Assembly (NCBI GenBank): GCA_009780435.1
Contig: WRAB01000003.1
Span: 1 to 64,000, forward strand
Direction of reading: 5' to 3'
From: Oscillospiraceae bacterium
Lineage (GTDB): Bacteria; Bacillota; Clostridia; Oscillospirales; Oscillospiraceae
Length of the DNA: 64,000 nt
Positions 8,238 to 16,481 of the stretch are shown one piece after another. Below the pieces are notes generated by a model. The model was not told where the DNA came from. It ran no database searches and saw nothing but the letters and a program-made list of their open reading frames with translations. Made by a program: the position numbers and the translations under genes. Numbering within the stretch: the first letter of the stretch is position 1; every line of letters begins with the position of its first letter.

Positions 8238-8531
8238 CTAAAACTCCAATACTCCAAAAAAGAACAGCAATACAATCACGGCAATATTCAAAACCACTGC
8301 CACCGGAACCAGTACCTGAAATTTCAGATGCTTCGTCTTATGGCGAAACACCCGCATCCCCAGAAACGATCCGATTCCGCCCATGAGGAATGCACAGCCG
8401 ATCAAAGTGGCCTCGCTGATGCGCCATTGCTTCTTTTCCGCCTTACGTTTGTCTATACCGTAGAGGGCACAGGTGATGATATTCCACAGCAAGAAGGCGG
8501 CTGAGATGATATATGTAAGATGACTACTCAT
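8238..8531 (-). CDS. DUF1294 family small membrane protein
   Basis: A 97-residue protein with an N-terminal membrane helix (about 5-25), the family signature YGIDKRKAEKKQWRISE, a Gly-rich helix (GCAFLMGGIGSFLGM), the conserved FRHKTKHLKF and a final hydrophobic helix. DUF1294 proteins are of unknown function, sometimes fused to cold-shock domains in other bacteria. It lies just downstream of rplA, separated by a hairpin. AGGAG is about 12 bases before the ATG, a rather long spacing. Confidence 0.8.
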   Translation of the reverse strand: MSSHLTYIISAAFLLWNIITCALYGIDKRKAEKKQWRISEATLIGCAFLMGGIGSFLGMRVFRHKTKHLKFQVLVPVAVVLNIAVIVLLFFFGVLEF

Positions 8532-8559
8532 TGTTGTTTCATTCTCCTCTTCCGTATCA

Positions 8560-8589
8560 AACCCGCAATTCCAAAGGGAATTGCGGGTT
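8560..8589 (-). terminator. Hairpin after rplA
   Basis: A perfect 13-bp stem (8560-8572 with 8577-8589). The T-run on the minus side is short (TTT GAT), so termination of the ribosomal cluster here may be incomplete. Confidence 0.6.
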
Positions 8590-8609
8590 ATTTCCGTTGT
8601 TCTATGTCT

Positions 8610-9296
8610 CTATTTCTGTGCGTTGACCTTCACGCCCGGCCCCATGGTGGACGCTGTTACACAACTTTTGATATACTGGCCCTTGGCGGCGGCTGGTTTT
8701 GCCTTGATGATGGCGTCGATCAAGGTCGTATAGTTCTCCACCAGTTTCTCCGGCCCGAAGGATACTTTGCCAATGGGGCAGTGGATAATATTTGTCTTAT
8801 CAAGGCGGTATTCGATCTTACCGGCCTTTAATTCGGAGACCGCTTTGGCAATATCGGCGTTCACAGTACCCGCTTTGGGCGTGGGCATCAAGCCCTTAGG
8901 ACCTAAAAGCTTACCGAGTCGCCCCACTTTGCCCATCATGTCGGGGGTGGTCACAATGGCGTCGTAGTCGAAGAAGTTCTCTTTCTGGATCCGTTCAATC
9001 ATGTCGTCGCCGCCGACAAAATCGGCGCCGGCGTCTGTGGCCTCCTGCTGGCGCTCATCCTTGCAGATGACCAGTACACGGGCGGTCTTGCCCGTACCGT
9101 TGGGCAGGACGACTGCACCTCTGACCTGCTGGTCAGCGTGGCGGGAATCGACGCCCAGGCGGACGTGGAGTTCCACCGTCTCGTCAAACTTGGCGGGACT
9201 GGCTTTGATCACAGTCTCAAACGCCTCTTGGGGATCGTACAATTTTGTCTTATCAACGAGCTTTTCGCTCTCTCTATACTTTTTACCTCTGAACAA
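8610..9296 (-). CDS. rplA: Ribosomal protein L1
   Basis: L1 of the large subunit, 228 residues, binding 23S rRNA at the L1 stalk. The body matches bacterial L1, including [16 protein letters not shown] and the C-terminal SSTMGPG-like [12 protein letters not shown] place the start at TTG 9296 (product [13 protein letters not shown]), because AAGGAGG lies eight bases upstream and this is where L1 proteins normally begin; the longer frame to 9362 would add 22 non-L1 residues. rplK is immediately upstream. rplJ and rplL, which usually follow, are absent. Confidence 0.95.
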   Translation of the reverse strand: MFRGKKYRESEKLVDKTKLYDPQEAFETVIKASPAKFDETVELHVRLGVDSRHADQQVRGAVVLPNGTGKTARVLVICKDERQQEATDAGADFVGGDDMIERIQKENFFDYDAIVTTPDMMGKVGRLGKLLGPKGLMPTPKAGTVNADIAKAVSELKAGKIEYRLDKTNIIHCPIGKVSFGPEKLVENYTTLIDAIIKAKPAAAKGQYIKSCVTASTMGPGVKVNAQK

Positions 9297-9366
9297 ATTG
9301 ATTTCCTCCTTAGTGGTTGCCGGACAGTTGTGTCCTCCCACAGATTTCACGCCTTTCGGCAAATAA

Positions 9367-9792
9367 TTAGTCTTCTACGACGACGCCCATGCTGCGGCAT
9401 GTGCCGGCAATCATCCGCATGGCAGACTCTACAGATGCGGCGTTGAGATCCGGCATCTTCTTCTCGGCGATCTTCCGGATGTCTTCTGAGCTGATTTTGC
9501 CCACCTTGTCCTGTTGTGGTACGCCGGAACCTTTATCCAGGTTAATAGCCTGCTTGATCAATGTGACCGCAGGGGGTGTTTTGGTGATGAAACTAAAGGA
9601 GCGATCCGCGTAGACCGTGATGACTACGGGGATTGTGACGCCCATGTCATTTTTGGTGCGCTCGTTAAACTCTTTGGTAAACTGGGCGATATTTACGCCG
9701 TGTTGACCCAGCGCGGGTCCCACTGGGGGGGCTGGTGTGGCCTTCCCACCGGTGATTTGCAGTTTGATAAATCCAACAACTTTCTGTGCCAA
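9367..9792 (-). CDS. rplK: Ribosomal protein L11
   Basis: A 141-residue L11, the protein of the GTPase-associated centre that binds 23S rRNA and helps recruit translation factors. It has the Pro-rich N-terminal segment ([19 protein letters not shown]) and the C-terminal rRNA-binding part ([18 protein letters not shown]). The length is typical. The gene lies between nusG and rplA in the usual order. Confidence 0.97.
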   Translation of the reverse strand: MAQKVVGFIKLQITGGKATPAPPVGPALGQHGVNIAQFTKEFNERTKNDMGVTIPVVITVYADRSFSFITKTPPAVTLIKQAINLDKGSGVPQQDKVGKISSEDIRKIAEKKMPDLNAASVESAMRMIAGTCRSMGVVVED

Positions 9793-9817
9793 GGTATAAG
9801 CACCTCCGATTTTGTAA

Positions 9818-10339
9818 TTATGTGACCGGCTCCACCTGATCTAGTTCGAGATCCACAGGGGTCTCTCTGCCGAACATGGAGACCACTACCCGAACCATAT
9901 CCCGGTCCGGTTCCAACTCCTCCACCGTGCCGAGAAACCCATCCAGGGGACCATCAATGACCTTCACCGTGTCACCCACGTTGTAGGACAGGACGATCTC
10001 GTGTTTCTCCACACCCATGATCTGGATTTCTTCTTCCGTCAAAGGTACGGGGCCGGTAGAACTGCCCACGAATCCGGTGACACCTCTGGTGTTGCGCACT
10101 AGGTGCCAGGACTCGTCGGTCATCGTCATCTTAATGAGCACGTATCCGGGGAATATCTTCCGCTCTACGGTTTTGGTCTCGTTCCCGTTGCGCTCCGTTA
10201 CGGTCTCCATGGGGATGCTGACTTCTAAGATTAAGTCTTGCATCCGTCTGGTTTCTGCGGCTTTTAGGATGGTAGCCGCAACTGTGTTTTCATATCCTGA
10301 GTATGTGTGCGCCACATACCACTTCGCCGTCTCTGCCAT
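9818..10339 (-). CDS. nusG: Transcription termination/antitermination factor NusG
   Basis: A 173-residue protein with the NGN domain ([24 protein letters not shown]) and a C-terminal KOW domain ([20 protein letters not shown]). It binds RNA polymerase and couples elongation to Rho or the ribosome. It sits between secE, five bases upstream, and rplK, so it is part of the rpmG operon. Confidence 0.97.
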   Translation of the reverse strand: MAETAKWYVAHTYSGYENTVAATILKAAETRRMQDLILEVSIPMETVTERNGNETKTVERKIFPGYVLIKMTMTDESWHLVRNTRGVTGFVGSSTGPVPLTEEEIQIMGVEKHEIVLSYNVGDTVKVIDGPLDGFLGTVEELEPDRDMVRVVVSMFGRETPVDLELDQVEPVT

Positions 10340-10344
10340 CGCCC

Positions 10345-10572
10345 TTACCCGACAACATTGATCAGCGTCCGGACAATCGTACCGGCGACGTAGTCAAAGC
10401 CCCAAATGGCAACAGCACAGACGCCCATGACCACCAACACCACCCAAGTGTTGTTCATGATCTGGGATCTACTGGGCCAGGTCACTTTTTTCAACTCGCT
10501 GATCAATCCTCTGAACCACTTGACGATGCGGGTGCCGATACCGGGCTTTTTGTCTTTCTTATCTTGACTCAT
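10345..10572 (-). CDS. secE: Preprotein translocase subunit SecE
   Basis: A 75-residue protein with a basic N-terminus, the conserved amphipathic WFRGLISELKKVTWPSR and one C-terminal membrane helix, as in the short single-span SecE of Gram-positive bacteria. It stabilises SecY in the translocon. It lies 13 bases downstream of rpmG. Confidence 0.95.
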   Translation of the reverse strand: MSQDKKDKKPGIGTRIVKWFRGLISELKKVTWPSRSQIMNNTWVVLVVMGVCAVAIWGFDYVAGTIVRTLINVVG

Positions 10573-10585
10573 GGTAAGTCCTCCC

Positions 10586-10735
10586 CTACTTCGTCTCAGT
10601 GTGTACGGTGTGCTTGCGGCAGAATCGGCAATATTTGTTCATTTCCATCCGATCCGGCGTGTTTTTTTTGTTCTTCATGGTGTTGTAGTTTCTCTGCTTA
10701 CAATCGTTACATCTCAAGGTCACTTTCACGCGCAA
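10586..10735 (-). CDS. rpmG: Ribosomal protein L33
   Basis: A 49-residue L33 with the zinc-binding pairs CNDC and CRFC, so it is a zinc-containing paralogue. The start is TTG at 10735, giving MRVKVTLRC, with AGGAGGT eight bases upstream; no ATG is available at the expected place. It is the first gene of the rpmG-secE-nusG-rplK-rplA operon, with its own promoter at 10866-10895. Confidence 0.95.
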   Translation of the reverse strand: MRVKVTLRCNDCKQRNYNTMKNKKNTPDRMEMNKYCRFCRKHTVHTETK

Positions 10736-10865
10736 TTTACGGCACCTCCTGTTCTTTTCGCCCCGGAGCTCATTCGGCTCCACGGCATTGCCTCCCTGTA
10801 TGTTTGACAGTAGTCAGCTTCATTGTTGCAACAACAAAAAAACCTCTCTGCCGACAGGTAGAGTT

Positions 10866-10895
10866 AGTATACCATAGATAAAACGGCAAAGTCAA
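10866..10895 (-). promoter_or_regulatory. Promoter of the rpmG-secE-nusG-rplK-rplA operon
   Basis: Minus strand TTGACT (10890-10895), 18 bases, TATACT (10866-10871). The -35 box and spacer lie inside one arm of the upstream gene's terminator hairpin (10877-10925). A leader of roughly 120 bases precedes rpmG. Confidence 0.8.
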
Positions 10896-10925
10896 CGATT
10901 TTTTCGCCGACTTTGCCGTTTTATC
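10877..10925 (-). terminator. Terminator of the GntR-ABC operon, overlapping the next promoter
   Basis: A perfect 17-bp stem (10877-10893 with 10909-10925, core AAAACGGCAAAGTC) just after the stop of the ABC permease at 10936. Its left arm contains most of the rpmG promoter spacer. Confidence 0.8.
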
Positions 10926-10935
10926 AATTCTCTAT

Positions 10936-11592
10936 CTAAAAATCCATTTTGGCGTACATTTTCTTTGTAAGAAGATATGAAATAACGAAAACTACTACTG
11001 CGATAGCAACTTGCGATAGTGATATGATCCACGGCAATATATCCGCCCTGCCGCCTGCCCAGGAAATAAGTATCATAATAAACCCCGCGGCGAACAAACA
11101 CCCGGTAAAAACTGCCTCTCCCCTGCTCTCCCCCGCTTTTGTGCTGGCAATTGGGAAAAGCAGTCCGGCCATAATCAAAACCACGCCGAAAACATATGCA
11201 AACTGAGCAAATGCCGTCTGTAAGACATGTTCCAAAAGACCTTCATGCAGAACAAATCCTATGCCCAAGATAATCCCAGCGAGCAAAAGCCCCGCTATTG
11301 TGGCAAGTAACACGCTGAGATAGATTGACGCTACGACGTCTTTTCTTTTCACAGGCATAGTGAGCTGGAATTTCTCCCATTTAGGAGCATTCTTGCCCCC
11401 CATTGCCGCCATAATGGTATAGGGGAACGTGCCTACAGCGACAAGCACAAAAAACGCATAGACAGTAAGATTCCCTGTAATCAGCAAAGCGGCACTCATC
11501 GCTAAAGTGAACAACGCTGCGATTGACATATTTCCGCTTGCCGCATAAAAGGAAAATGTCAGTAGGCCTCTCATTGGATTGTTCGTTTTCAT
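10936..11592 (-). CDS. ABC-2 type transporter permease (YtrC-like)
   Basis: A 218-residue integral membrane protein with six predicted hydrophobic segments and a cytoplasmic loop (MGGKNAPKWEKFQLTMPVKRKD) typical of small ABC-2 permeases in GntR-controlled exporters. Its start overlaps the ATPase gene's stop by four bases, so the two are translationally coupled and presumably form one exporter. The substrate is unknown; relatives respond to cell-wall antibiotics. The three-gene set looks less GC-rich than its neighbours and may be acquired. Confidence 0.8.
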   Translation of the reverse strand: MKTNNPMRGLLTFSFYAASGNMSIAALFTLAMSAALLITGNLTVYAFFVLVAVGTFPYTIMAAMGGKNAPKWEKFQLTMPVKRKDVVASIYLSVLLATIAGLLLAGIILGIGFVLHEGLLEHVLQTAFAQFAYVFGVVLIMAGLLFPIASTKAGESRGEAVFTGCLFAAGFIMILISWAGGRADILPWIISLSQVAIAVVVFVISYLLTKKMYAKMDF

Positions 11593-12455
11593 GGTCTCTC
11601 CCCCTTCACGAGTATGAGCATAATTTCCTCAATGCTCACGGTATCTATCACAATGCCGCCATATTTTTTTGCGGCAGATTCCTTGTCGGTGATCAACACG
11701 TCAATCTGGTAATCATGCTTACGGTATGCAAGCACATCCTCTTTGTCAATTTCCGCAAATTGAGCCGCCTTGCAGCGCATTACGCCGTAGTTATATTTCA
11801 GCACATCTTTCTTTTCGCTGAAAACAATTGTGCCGTCGTGGATAAACGTAATATAATCCGCCACTTTTTCCAGGTCAGACGTGATGTGGGAAGAAAACAA
11901 AACGGAATGGCGTTCATCTTGTACAAACTCTAAGAGCGCATCTAAAATATCGTCCCGGACAATGGGATCCAGCCCGCTGGTGGCCTCATCTAAGACCAAT
12001 AGTTTGGGACGGTGAGACAGGGCCACCGCAATGGCCAATTTCATGGTCATTCCTCTGGAAAAGGTTTTGATCTTATTCTTTTCAGGCAGTTTGAATTTAC
12101 GCAAATAGTCCCGAAACAGGCTCTGATCCCAACTGGAATAGATATGCCGCATGGCAGAAGATATTTTCGCCGCCGTCAAATGCTCCGGAAACGGATTTGT
12201 ATCGTAGACGACTCCGATGTCCGCCCGGATATCGGTGGCTTTATCTGTCATCTCTTTGCCGAAAATTTCAACTGTTCCGCCGTCTTTGATCAGCGTGTTG
12301 AGAATGCAGCCAATGGTCGTGGTCTTCCCTGCGCCGTTCTCACCTACAAATCCCATAATCGTCCCGCTGGGGATGGAAAACGAGACATCATTCAGGCAAA
12401 AATCCGAGTCTTTGTACGCTTTTCTCAATCCTTTTACTTCTAAAATCTTGTGCAT
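11589..12455 (-). CDS. ABC transporter ATP-binding protein (YtrB-like)
   Basis: A 288-residue ATPase with Walker A GENGAGKTTT, a weak signature (FSRGMTMKLAIAVAL) and Walker B LLVLDEATSGLDP. The degenerate LSGG motif (SRGM) is usual in this group. The C-terminal 80 residues are an extension beyond the cassette. It energises the permease encoded next and is preceded two bases away by the GntR gene. Confidence 0.9.
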   Translation of the reverse strand: MHKILEVKGLRKAYKDSDFCLNDVSFSIPSGTIMGFVGENGAGKTTTIGCILNTLIKDGGTVEIFGKEMTDKATDIRADIGVVYDTNPFPEHLTAAKISSAMRHIYSSWDQSLFRDYLRKFKLPEKNKIKTFSRGMTMKLAIAVALSHRPKLLVLDEATSGLDPIVRDDILDALLEFVQDERHSVLFSSHITSDLEKVADYITFIHDGTIVFSEKKDVLKYNYGVMRCKAAQFAEIDKEDVLAYRKHDYQIDVLITDKESAAKKYGGIVIDTVSIEEIMLILVKGERP

Positions 12456-12457
12456 GT

Positions 12458-12835
12458 TTAATCCTCTCCTCGATAAAATATCTCTAACAGCTCAACCAGT
12501 TTTTCAACCGGAATCCCGTTGGTTCTTCCGATTTCGGCGGCGGTTTCCAAGTGTTCCTCCGCCCTGCGCTGCTGTTCTTCTTGAATAAACTCTCTGTTTT
12601 GCGCCGCCACAAAGCTGCCCCGCCCAACAGTGGTATCAATGAAACCGTCCCGCTGTAAATCCTCATAGGCCTTTTGGACGGTGATCACACTGACGTGAAT
12701 TGACCTCGCCAGGGCACGCATAGACGGCAGCGGTGCGCCGGTTTGTAATTCACCGCTCATAATCATGGCCTTGATCTGCATGGTGATCTGCTCATATATG
12801 GGCTTACTTGTGCTGCTGCTGATAATAATATCCAG
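12458..12835 (-). CDS. GntR family regulator (YtrA subfamily), apparent CTG start
   Basis: A 125-residue repressor type with an N-terminal winged helix (PIYEQITMQIKAMI, SMRALARSIHVSVITVQKAYEDLQRDG, GRGSFV) and a short helical tail, as in the YtrA subfamily. The first ATG (12781) would remove 18 residues including the conserved PIYEQI. Reading upstream, CTG 12835 gives MDIIISSS, the normal YtrA start, with AGAGGGG eight bases before it; ATT codons just upstream are the alternative. The gene probably represses its own operon through the palindrome at 12861-12881. Confidence 0.85.
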   Translation of the reverse strand: MDIIISSSTSKPIYEQITMQIKAMIMSGELQTGAPLPSMRALARSIHVSVITVQKAYEDLQRDGFIDTTVGRGSFVAAQNREFIQEEQQRRAEEHLETAAEIGRTNGIPVEKLVELLEIFYRGED

Positions 12836-12860
12836 AATAATCGCCCCTCTTTGTTTTGTG

Positions 12861-12910
12861 TGTACTTATTGAACAAGTACATTATATCAGGACGAGTATG
12901 CACTTGTCAA
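12861..12910 (-). promoter_or_regulatory. GntR operon promoter with palindromic operator
   Basis: Minus strand TTGACA (12905-12910), 18 bases, TATAAT (12881-12886): both boxes are full consensus. Directly after the -10 lies a palindrome with arms TGTACTT and AAGTACA separated by seven bases (12861-12881), covering the transcription start. This is a convincing operator for the GntR protein encoded next. Confidence 0.85.
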
Positions 12911-12940
12911 CATCTTTTTTTAGAAATCATAAAAAAGCAA

Positions 12941-12969
12941 CGCCGCTGCACAAGCTTTGTGCAGCGGCG
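12941..12969 (-). terminator. Terminator of the DrrAB-like ABC operon
   Basis: A 13-bp GC-rich stem (CGCCGCTGCACAA with its complement, loop GCT), followed on the minus strand by GC and six T residues. Confidence 0.9.
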
Positions 12970-13010
12970 CCGTCTTTTCTAACTATACATTTCTAACTGC
13001 GAATTGAACA

Positions 13011-13841
13011 CTACCAATCAATCTGCTCCCCCGCCCCACGGCTCACTTTGGAGAAATCCGTTCTCGCAAAGGATATGGTGGACAGGAGCAGGAATAAGGC
13101 ACCGAATCCCAACAGGAATAGGGCAGATATCCACGGAGTCACGACGAAGCCGCCGATCTCAAAGGCCAATTCCTCTGCAATTAGCTGGGATTGGGGCGTA
13201 GCAAGGCGCTCCAAAGAGATTGTTCGGAATAAGGCCACGGCATAGGTCAAGGGATTTATGTAGCTAATATAGGTCAGCGTCGGGGGTAGGTGTTCTAAGG
13301 GGATATACGCCCCAGATAAAAAGGTCATAGGCATGGTAATGGCCACGGAAATCACCTGGAAGGTCTGGGTACTCTTCGTATTCGTCGCCAGAAACAGACC
13401 AAACCCGGCAAAGACAAAGCCCACAAAAATCATGGCAAGTATCATATAGATAATCGTCAGGGGCGTGGTGATCCGAAATCCGATGAAAAAGCCTATAATA
13501 ATAATGAGCAATCCCTGCATGGTTCCAATCACCGCCGAGGAGAGAAACTGTCCCCCGGCCACACTGAGCCGGGATACCGGCGAGACCAGCACCTCTTTCA
13601 TAAACCCGGAGGCCATGTCGTCAATGGTCGTGGAGGAGATCCGGAGGGAAAAATCAAATACCGTGGCGATGGCAATCCCGGCCAGCATGTGGGAGATGGG
13701 ATTTTCTATATAATCGTTGCGAAAGATGGCACTGAATACGTAGATGAAGAAAAAGGGGAATATAATGGAGAAGATAAGTCGTGTCCGGTTTCTCACAAAC
13801 TCCTTTAGATTTCGCATACAGAGCGCTAAAACTGTTTTCAT
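13011..13841 (-). CDS. ABC-2 type transporter permease (DrrB-like)
   Basis: A 276-residue permease: a cytoplasmic N-terminus (CMRNLKEFVRNRTRLIFS), six hydrophobic segments, and the ABC-2 signature region around PMTFLSGAYIPLEHLPPTLTY. The start ATG at 13841 is preceded by AGAGGGG and overlaps the stop of the ATPase gene by four bases. It exports an unknown compound, often drugs or lipids in this family. Confidence 0.9.
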   Translation of the reverse strand: MKTVLALCMRNLKEFVRNRTRLIFSIIFPFFFIYVFSAIFRNDYIENPISHMLAGIAIATVFDFSLRISSTTIDDMASGFMKEVLVSPVSRLSVAGGQFLSSAVIGTMQGLLIIIIGFFIGFRITTPLTIIYMILAMIFVGFVFAGFGLFLATNTKSTQTFQVISVAITMPMTFLSGAYIPLEHLPPTLTYISYINPLTYAVALFRTISLERLATPQSQLIAEELAFEIGGFVVTPWISALFLLGFGALFLLLSTISFARTDFSKVSRGAGEQIDW

Positions 13842-14764
13842 GACTTTGTCCCCTCTCTGATCTCTTTTCCGGTGATCTCCAGGAACACGTCGTTCAATGT
13901 GCCTTTTTTGAGTTCCAAGTCTGTAATCACATCTTTTTGCTCGCCCAGCACTTGTAGTAGAGTGGGGATATTGCACGCATCTACACGGTAGTATTTTGGC
14001 TTTTTGATGTAGTCTAGATTATATGTGTGCAAGAGCCGCTCCAGCTCCTCTGGCCGCTCTGTGGTGATATAGGCCCGATCCTTGGTGTACTGCTTTTTGA
14101 GCGCAAAGGGCGTGTCGTTGGCCACAATCTTGCCGCCATCCATAATGGCCACCTGGTTGCAGATCTCCGCCTCGTCCATGTAGTGGGTGGTGAGAAACAT
14201 AGTGATATTCTTCTCTTTTTGCAGTTTGACAATGTATTCCCAGATATGGGCTCTGGTTTGGGGATCTAAGCCAGTGGTGGGCTCGTCCAAGAATAACACT
14301 TTCGGGTAGTGGATCAGCCCCCGGGCAATCTCCACCCGGCGCTTCATCCCACCGGAGAGGGCGCTCACCCGCTTTTTCCGCCACTCGGAGAGTTCTACCA
14401 GCTCCAAGACGAAGCTGATCCGCTCATTCACTTCCGATTTGGGAACGCTGTAGAAGACACAGTGCATTTTGAGATTTTCCTCCACTGTCATCTTCTTGTC
14501 CAGGGTGGAGTCCTGGAATACCACACCGATGGCACGGCGCACTTCACTCTTCTGGGTGGAGACATCTTTGCCATCAATGCGGAGGATTCCCTCCGTCTTC
14601 TCAAAGATGGTACAGAGGGTATTGATCGTCGTGCTCTTCCCCGCCCCGTTAGGCCCGAGAAACGCAAAAATGCTCCCCTCGGCCACATCAAAGGAGATGT
14701 TGTCCACGGCTGTGAATTTACCGTATCGTTTTGTGAAGTTTTTGACTTCAATGATTGGGTTCAT
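13838..14764 (-). CDS. ABC transporter ATP-binding protein (DrrA-like)
   Basis: A 308-residue ATPase with Walker A GPNGAGKST, signature LSGGMKRRVEIARGL and Walker B LFLDEPTTGLDP, plus the C-terminal domain seen in DrrA-type exporters (FLEITGKEIREG). GGAGG five bases before ATG 14764 sets the start; the longer open frame to 14995 would run through the divergent promoter. It is the first gene of a two-gene operon. Confidence 0.93.
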   Translation of the reverse strand: MNPIIEVKNFTKRYGKFTAVDNISFDVAEGSIFAFLGPNGAGKSTTINTLCTIFEKTEGILRIDGKDVSTQKSEVRRAIGVVFQDSTLDKKMTVEENLKMHCVFYSVPKSEVNERISFVLELVELSEWRKKRVSALSGGMKRRVEIARGLIHYPKVLFLDEPTTGLDPQTRAHIWEYIVKLQKEKNITMFLTTHYMDEAEICNQVAIMDGGKIVANDTPFALKKQYTKDRAYITTERPEELERLLHTYNLDYIKKPKYYRVDACNIPTLLQVLGEQKDVITDLELKKGTLNDVFLEITGKEIREGTKS

Positions 14765-14813
14765 AGTTCCTCCGTGTTCGTGTTTTGGACTTTTCTCTTT
14801 GGAATTATTTCTC

Positions 14814-14865
14814 ATTATAGCATACTGTCTCTGTATTGTCATTTTTGCGATAAATTTGCTATAAT
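14814..14865. promoter_or_regulatory. Divergent promoters sharing their -35 boxes
   Basis: Minus strand: ATGACA (14837-14842), 17 bases, TATAAT (14814-14819), for the ABC exporter. Plus strand: TTGTCA (14836-14841), 18 bases, TATAAT (14860-14865), for yedF. The -35 hexamers overlap by five bases, so both promoters cannot be occupied at once. Confidence 0.75.
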
Positions 14866-14896
14866 AAAAACATATGCCAACAAAGGAGCAGCCCCT

Positions 14897-15505
14897 ATGA
14901 TTTCGATTGACGCAACCGGTCTCGTCTGTCCCGCCCCCATGGTCAAGACCAGACAGGCCATTGACGCACTCCCGCCCCACGGCGGACAAATTCAAATTCT
15001 CGTAGACAACCAGATGGCGGCGGAAAACCTGGAGCGCATGTCCCGCGCCGCTGGCTACGGCTATCTATGCACGGATCGGGGCGGCGGGCGATACGGCATC
15101 GCCATCACCGTGGGCACACATACGCCGGAGACGACGGACCAGCCGGGCATCCCGCTTCCCCATGGCGAAGGCGGACTGACAGTAGCCATTGGCCGGGCAT
15201 CTATGGGGCAAGGCAGTGAGGCGTTGGGTGAGATTCTCATCAAGGGATTTCTCTACACCCTCTCCCAGTTGGACATGCCACCCCGGAGCCTGCTCTTCTT
15301 CAACGGCGGGGTCAAGCTGGTCTTATCAGACAGCAACGCCCTGGTCGATCTCCAGGCCCTGGCCGACAAAGGCACACAAATTCTCATCTGCGGCACCTGT
15401 GTGGATTACTACGATATCCGAGATCGGCTCGGCGTCGGTGAGATCGCCAACATGCTGGAAATCGTCCAGGAGATGGCCCGGGCCCAGCGCTTGATCCAGT
15501 TGTAA
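14897..15505 (+). CDS. yedF: YedF-type sulfurtransferase-like selenium metabolism protein
   Basis: A 202-residue protein. The N-terminal TusA-like domain (residues 1-70) carries DATGLVCPAPMVKTRQA with the catalytic-type CPxP motif. The C-terminal DsrE-like domain (about 95-200) carries a second cysteine motif in LICGTCVDYYDIRDR. This two-domain form is the YedF protein often linked to selenium use in Clostridia; the exact chemistry is unproven. AAGGAG lies ahead of the ATG. DUF3343 follows after 14 bases. No selD, selA or selB is in the window. Confidence 0.85.
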   Translation: MISIDATGLVCPAPMVKTRQAIDALPPHGGQIQILVDNQMAAENLERMSRAAGYGYLCTDRGGGRYGIAITVGTHTPETTDQPGIPLPHGEGGLTVAIGRASMGQGSEALGEILIKGFLYTLSQLDMPPRSLLFFNGGVKLVLSDSNALVDLQALADKGTQILICGTCVDYYDIRDRLGVGEIANMLEIVQEMARAQRLIQL

Positions 15506-15519
15506 AGAGAGGTGGCTTC

Positions 15520-15750
15520 ATGCCGGAAGAAATTCTATTGGTTTTCCCCTCCACCCGTGATGCCATCGCCGGAGAGCGGGCTCTGCTCGCTGCAAATCTG
15601 CCCGTCAAGGTCATGCCCATACCGGAATCCCTCTCTGACCAGTGCGGCATCTGCCTCCGTCTCCCACCGGAGTTGCTGGAGGCGGGCCAAACGGTTCTAT
15701 CAGCGGCGGGGATTGCAATAGCGGGGGTTTATAAGCTGCCTACCGCATAA
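15520..15750 (+). CDS. DUF3343 protein, putative Se/S carrier
   Basis: A 76-residue protein of the DUF3343 type, with the CGICLRLPPE motif containing two cysteines. The family is commonly placed next to YedF and other selenium genes and is annotated as a putative Se/S carrier by association. AGAGAGG precedes the ATG. Its last 22 bases overlap the end of the convergent PNPOx-like gene. Confidence 0.8.
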   Translation: MPEEILLVFPSTRDAIAGERALLAANLPVKVMPIPESLSDQCGICLRLPPELLEAGQTVLSAAGIAIAGVYKLPTA

Positions 15751-16178
15751 TTACCGGGGTCATCTGCGAACGTTATGGTGTAGCGTTCCGTCGTGAAACG
15801 TATAATCAATAAACTCGGGTCGTCCACGCCGCTCCAATGTACGCCATCGTTAAAAAACGGAAGCCAATTTTCTTTTTTCGTTTCAAGATCGGTTAATGCT
15901 TCGGCTCTGCCAACGAGATTGATTGTGTATGCGCTGGAATTGATGCATACACAGGCTTTATTATTTTTGCTAATTCGTTCCGCATACGGCCTGTCCGTAG
16001 CCGTATTAAACGTCAGCCACTTTATGCCGTCGGCTCTTGTAATACAAAACGTGGTGGCAGACGGGTAGCCATTCTCATCAATCAGGGAAAGTGCGGCGTA
16101 GCCCTCCATGCCGCCCAATTTATACTCTGCCATAGAGTTGACGAGTTCTTCTGCTCTTTTAACAACTTCTTGATTCAT
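15729..16178 (-). CDS. Pyridoxamine 5'-phosphate oxidase-like flavin protein
   Basis: A 149-residue split-barrel protein of the PNPOx-like (general stress protein 26-like) group: YAALSLIDENGYPSATTFC, WLTFNTATDRPYAERISKNNKACVCI and the strand INLVGRAEAL fit the family. These proteins bind FMN or F420; true pyridoxamine phosphate oxidase activity is not expected at this length. The gene is visibly more AT-rich than its neighbours, which suggests later acquisition. The ATG follows AAAGG at some distance. Confidence 0.75.
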   Translation of the reverse strand: MNQEVVKRAEELVNSMAEYKLGGMEGYAALSLIDENGYPSATTFCITRADGIKWLTFNTATDRPYAERISKNNKACVCINSSAYTINLVGRAEALTDLETKKENWLPFFNDGVHWSGVDDPSLLIIRFTTERYTITFADDPGNYAVGSL

Positions 16179-16258
16179 TTTTCAACAACCTTTCTGATTT
16201 TTCATTAGCATATCATGTTAAACGTAACAACAGTGTGTCTTGTTTGAGAAAATAAAAC

Positions 16259-16288
16259 CCGGGGCTGACGCTTTTGCATCAGCCCCGG
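16259..16288 (-). terminator. Terminator after rpsU (palindrome family C, copy 1)
   Basis: Stem CCGGGGCTGA with TCAGCCCCGG, followed on the minus strand by GTTTTATTTT. A close relative (GCGGGGCTGACGC...GCATCAC) lies at 44378-44406. Confidence 0.85.
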
Positions 16289-16298
16289 ATTGGTTCGC

Positions 16299-16481
16299 TT
16301 AAAACCGCTTGTTCTTCTTCTTCCTGGCCGCCTCGGACTTTTTGCGGCGCTTCACGCTGGGACTCTGATAATACTCCTTCTTCCGCAGATCAGAGAGCAC
16401 ACCCGCCTTGGCACAGTTACGCTTAAATCGCTTTAGCGCACTGTCTAAGGACTCATTATCCTTTATTCGGACTTCCGACAC
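16299..16481 (-). CDS. rpsU: Ribosomal protein S21
   Basis: A 60-residue, strongly basic small-subunit protein with the S21 pattern ([23 protein letters not shown]-like [21 protein letters not shown]). The start is GTG with GGAGGGAGGG upstream. It is a single-gene unit with a clear terminator. Confidence 0.95.
   Translation of the reverse strand: MSEVRIKDNESLDSALKRFKRNCAKAGVLSDLRKKEYYQSPSVKRRKKSEAARKKKNKRF

Noticed and set aside
13842..13976. Longer N-terminus of the DrrB-like permease
   Set aside because: The extra 45 codons overlap the ATPase gene in another frame; ATG 13841 has a ribosome site and the family start.
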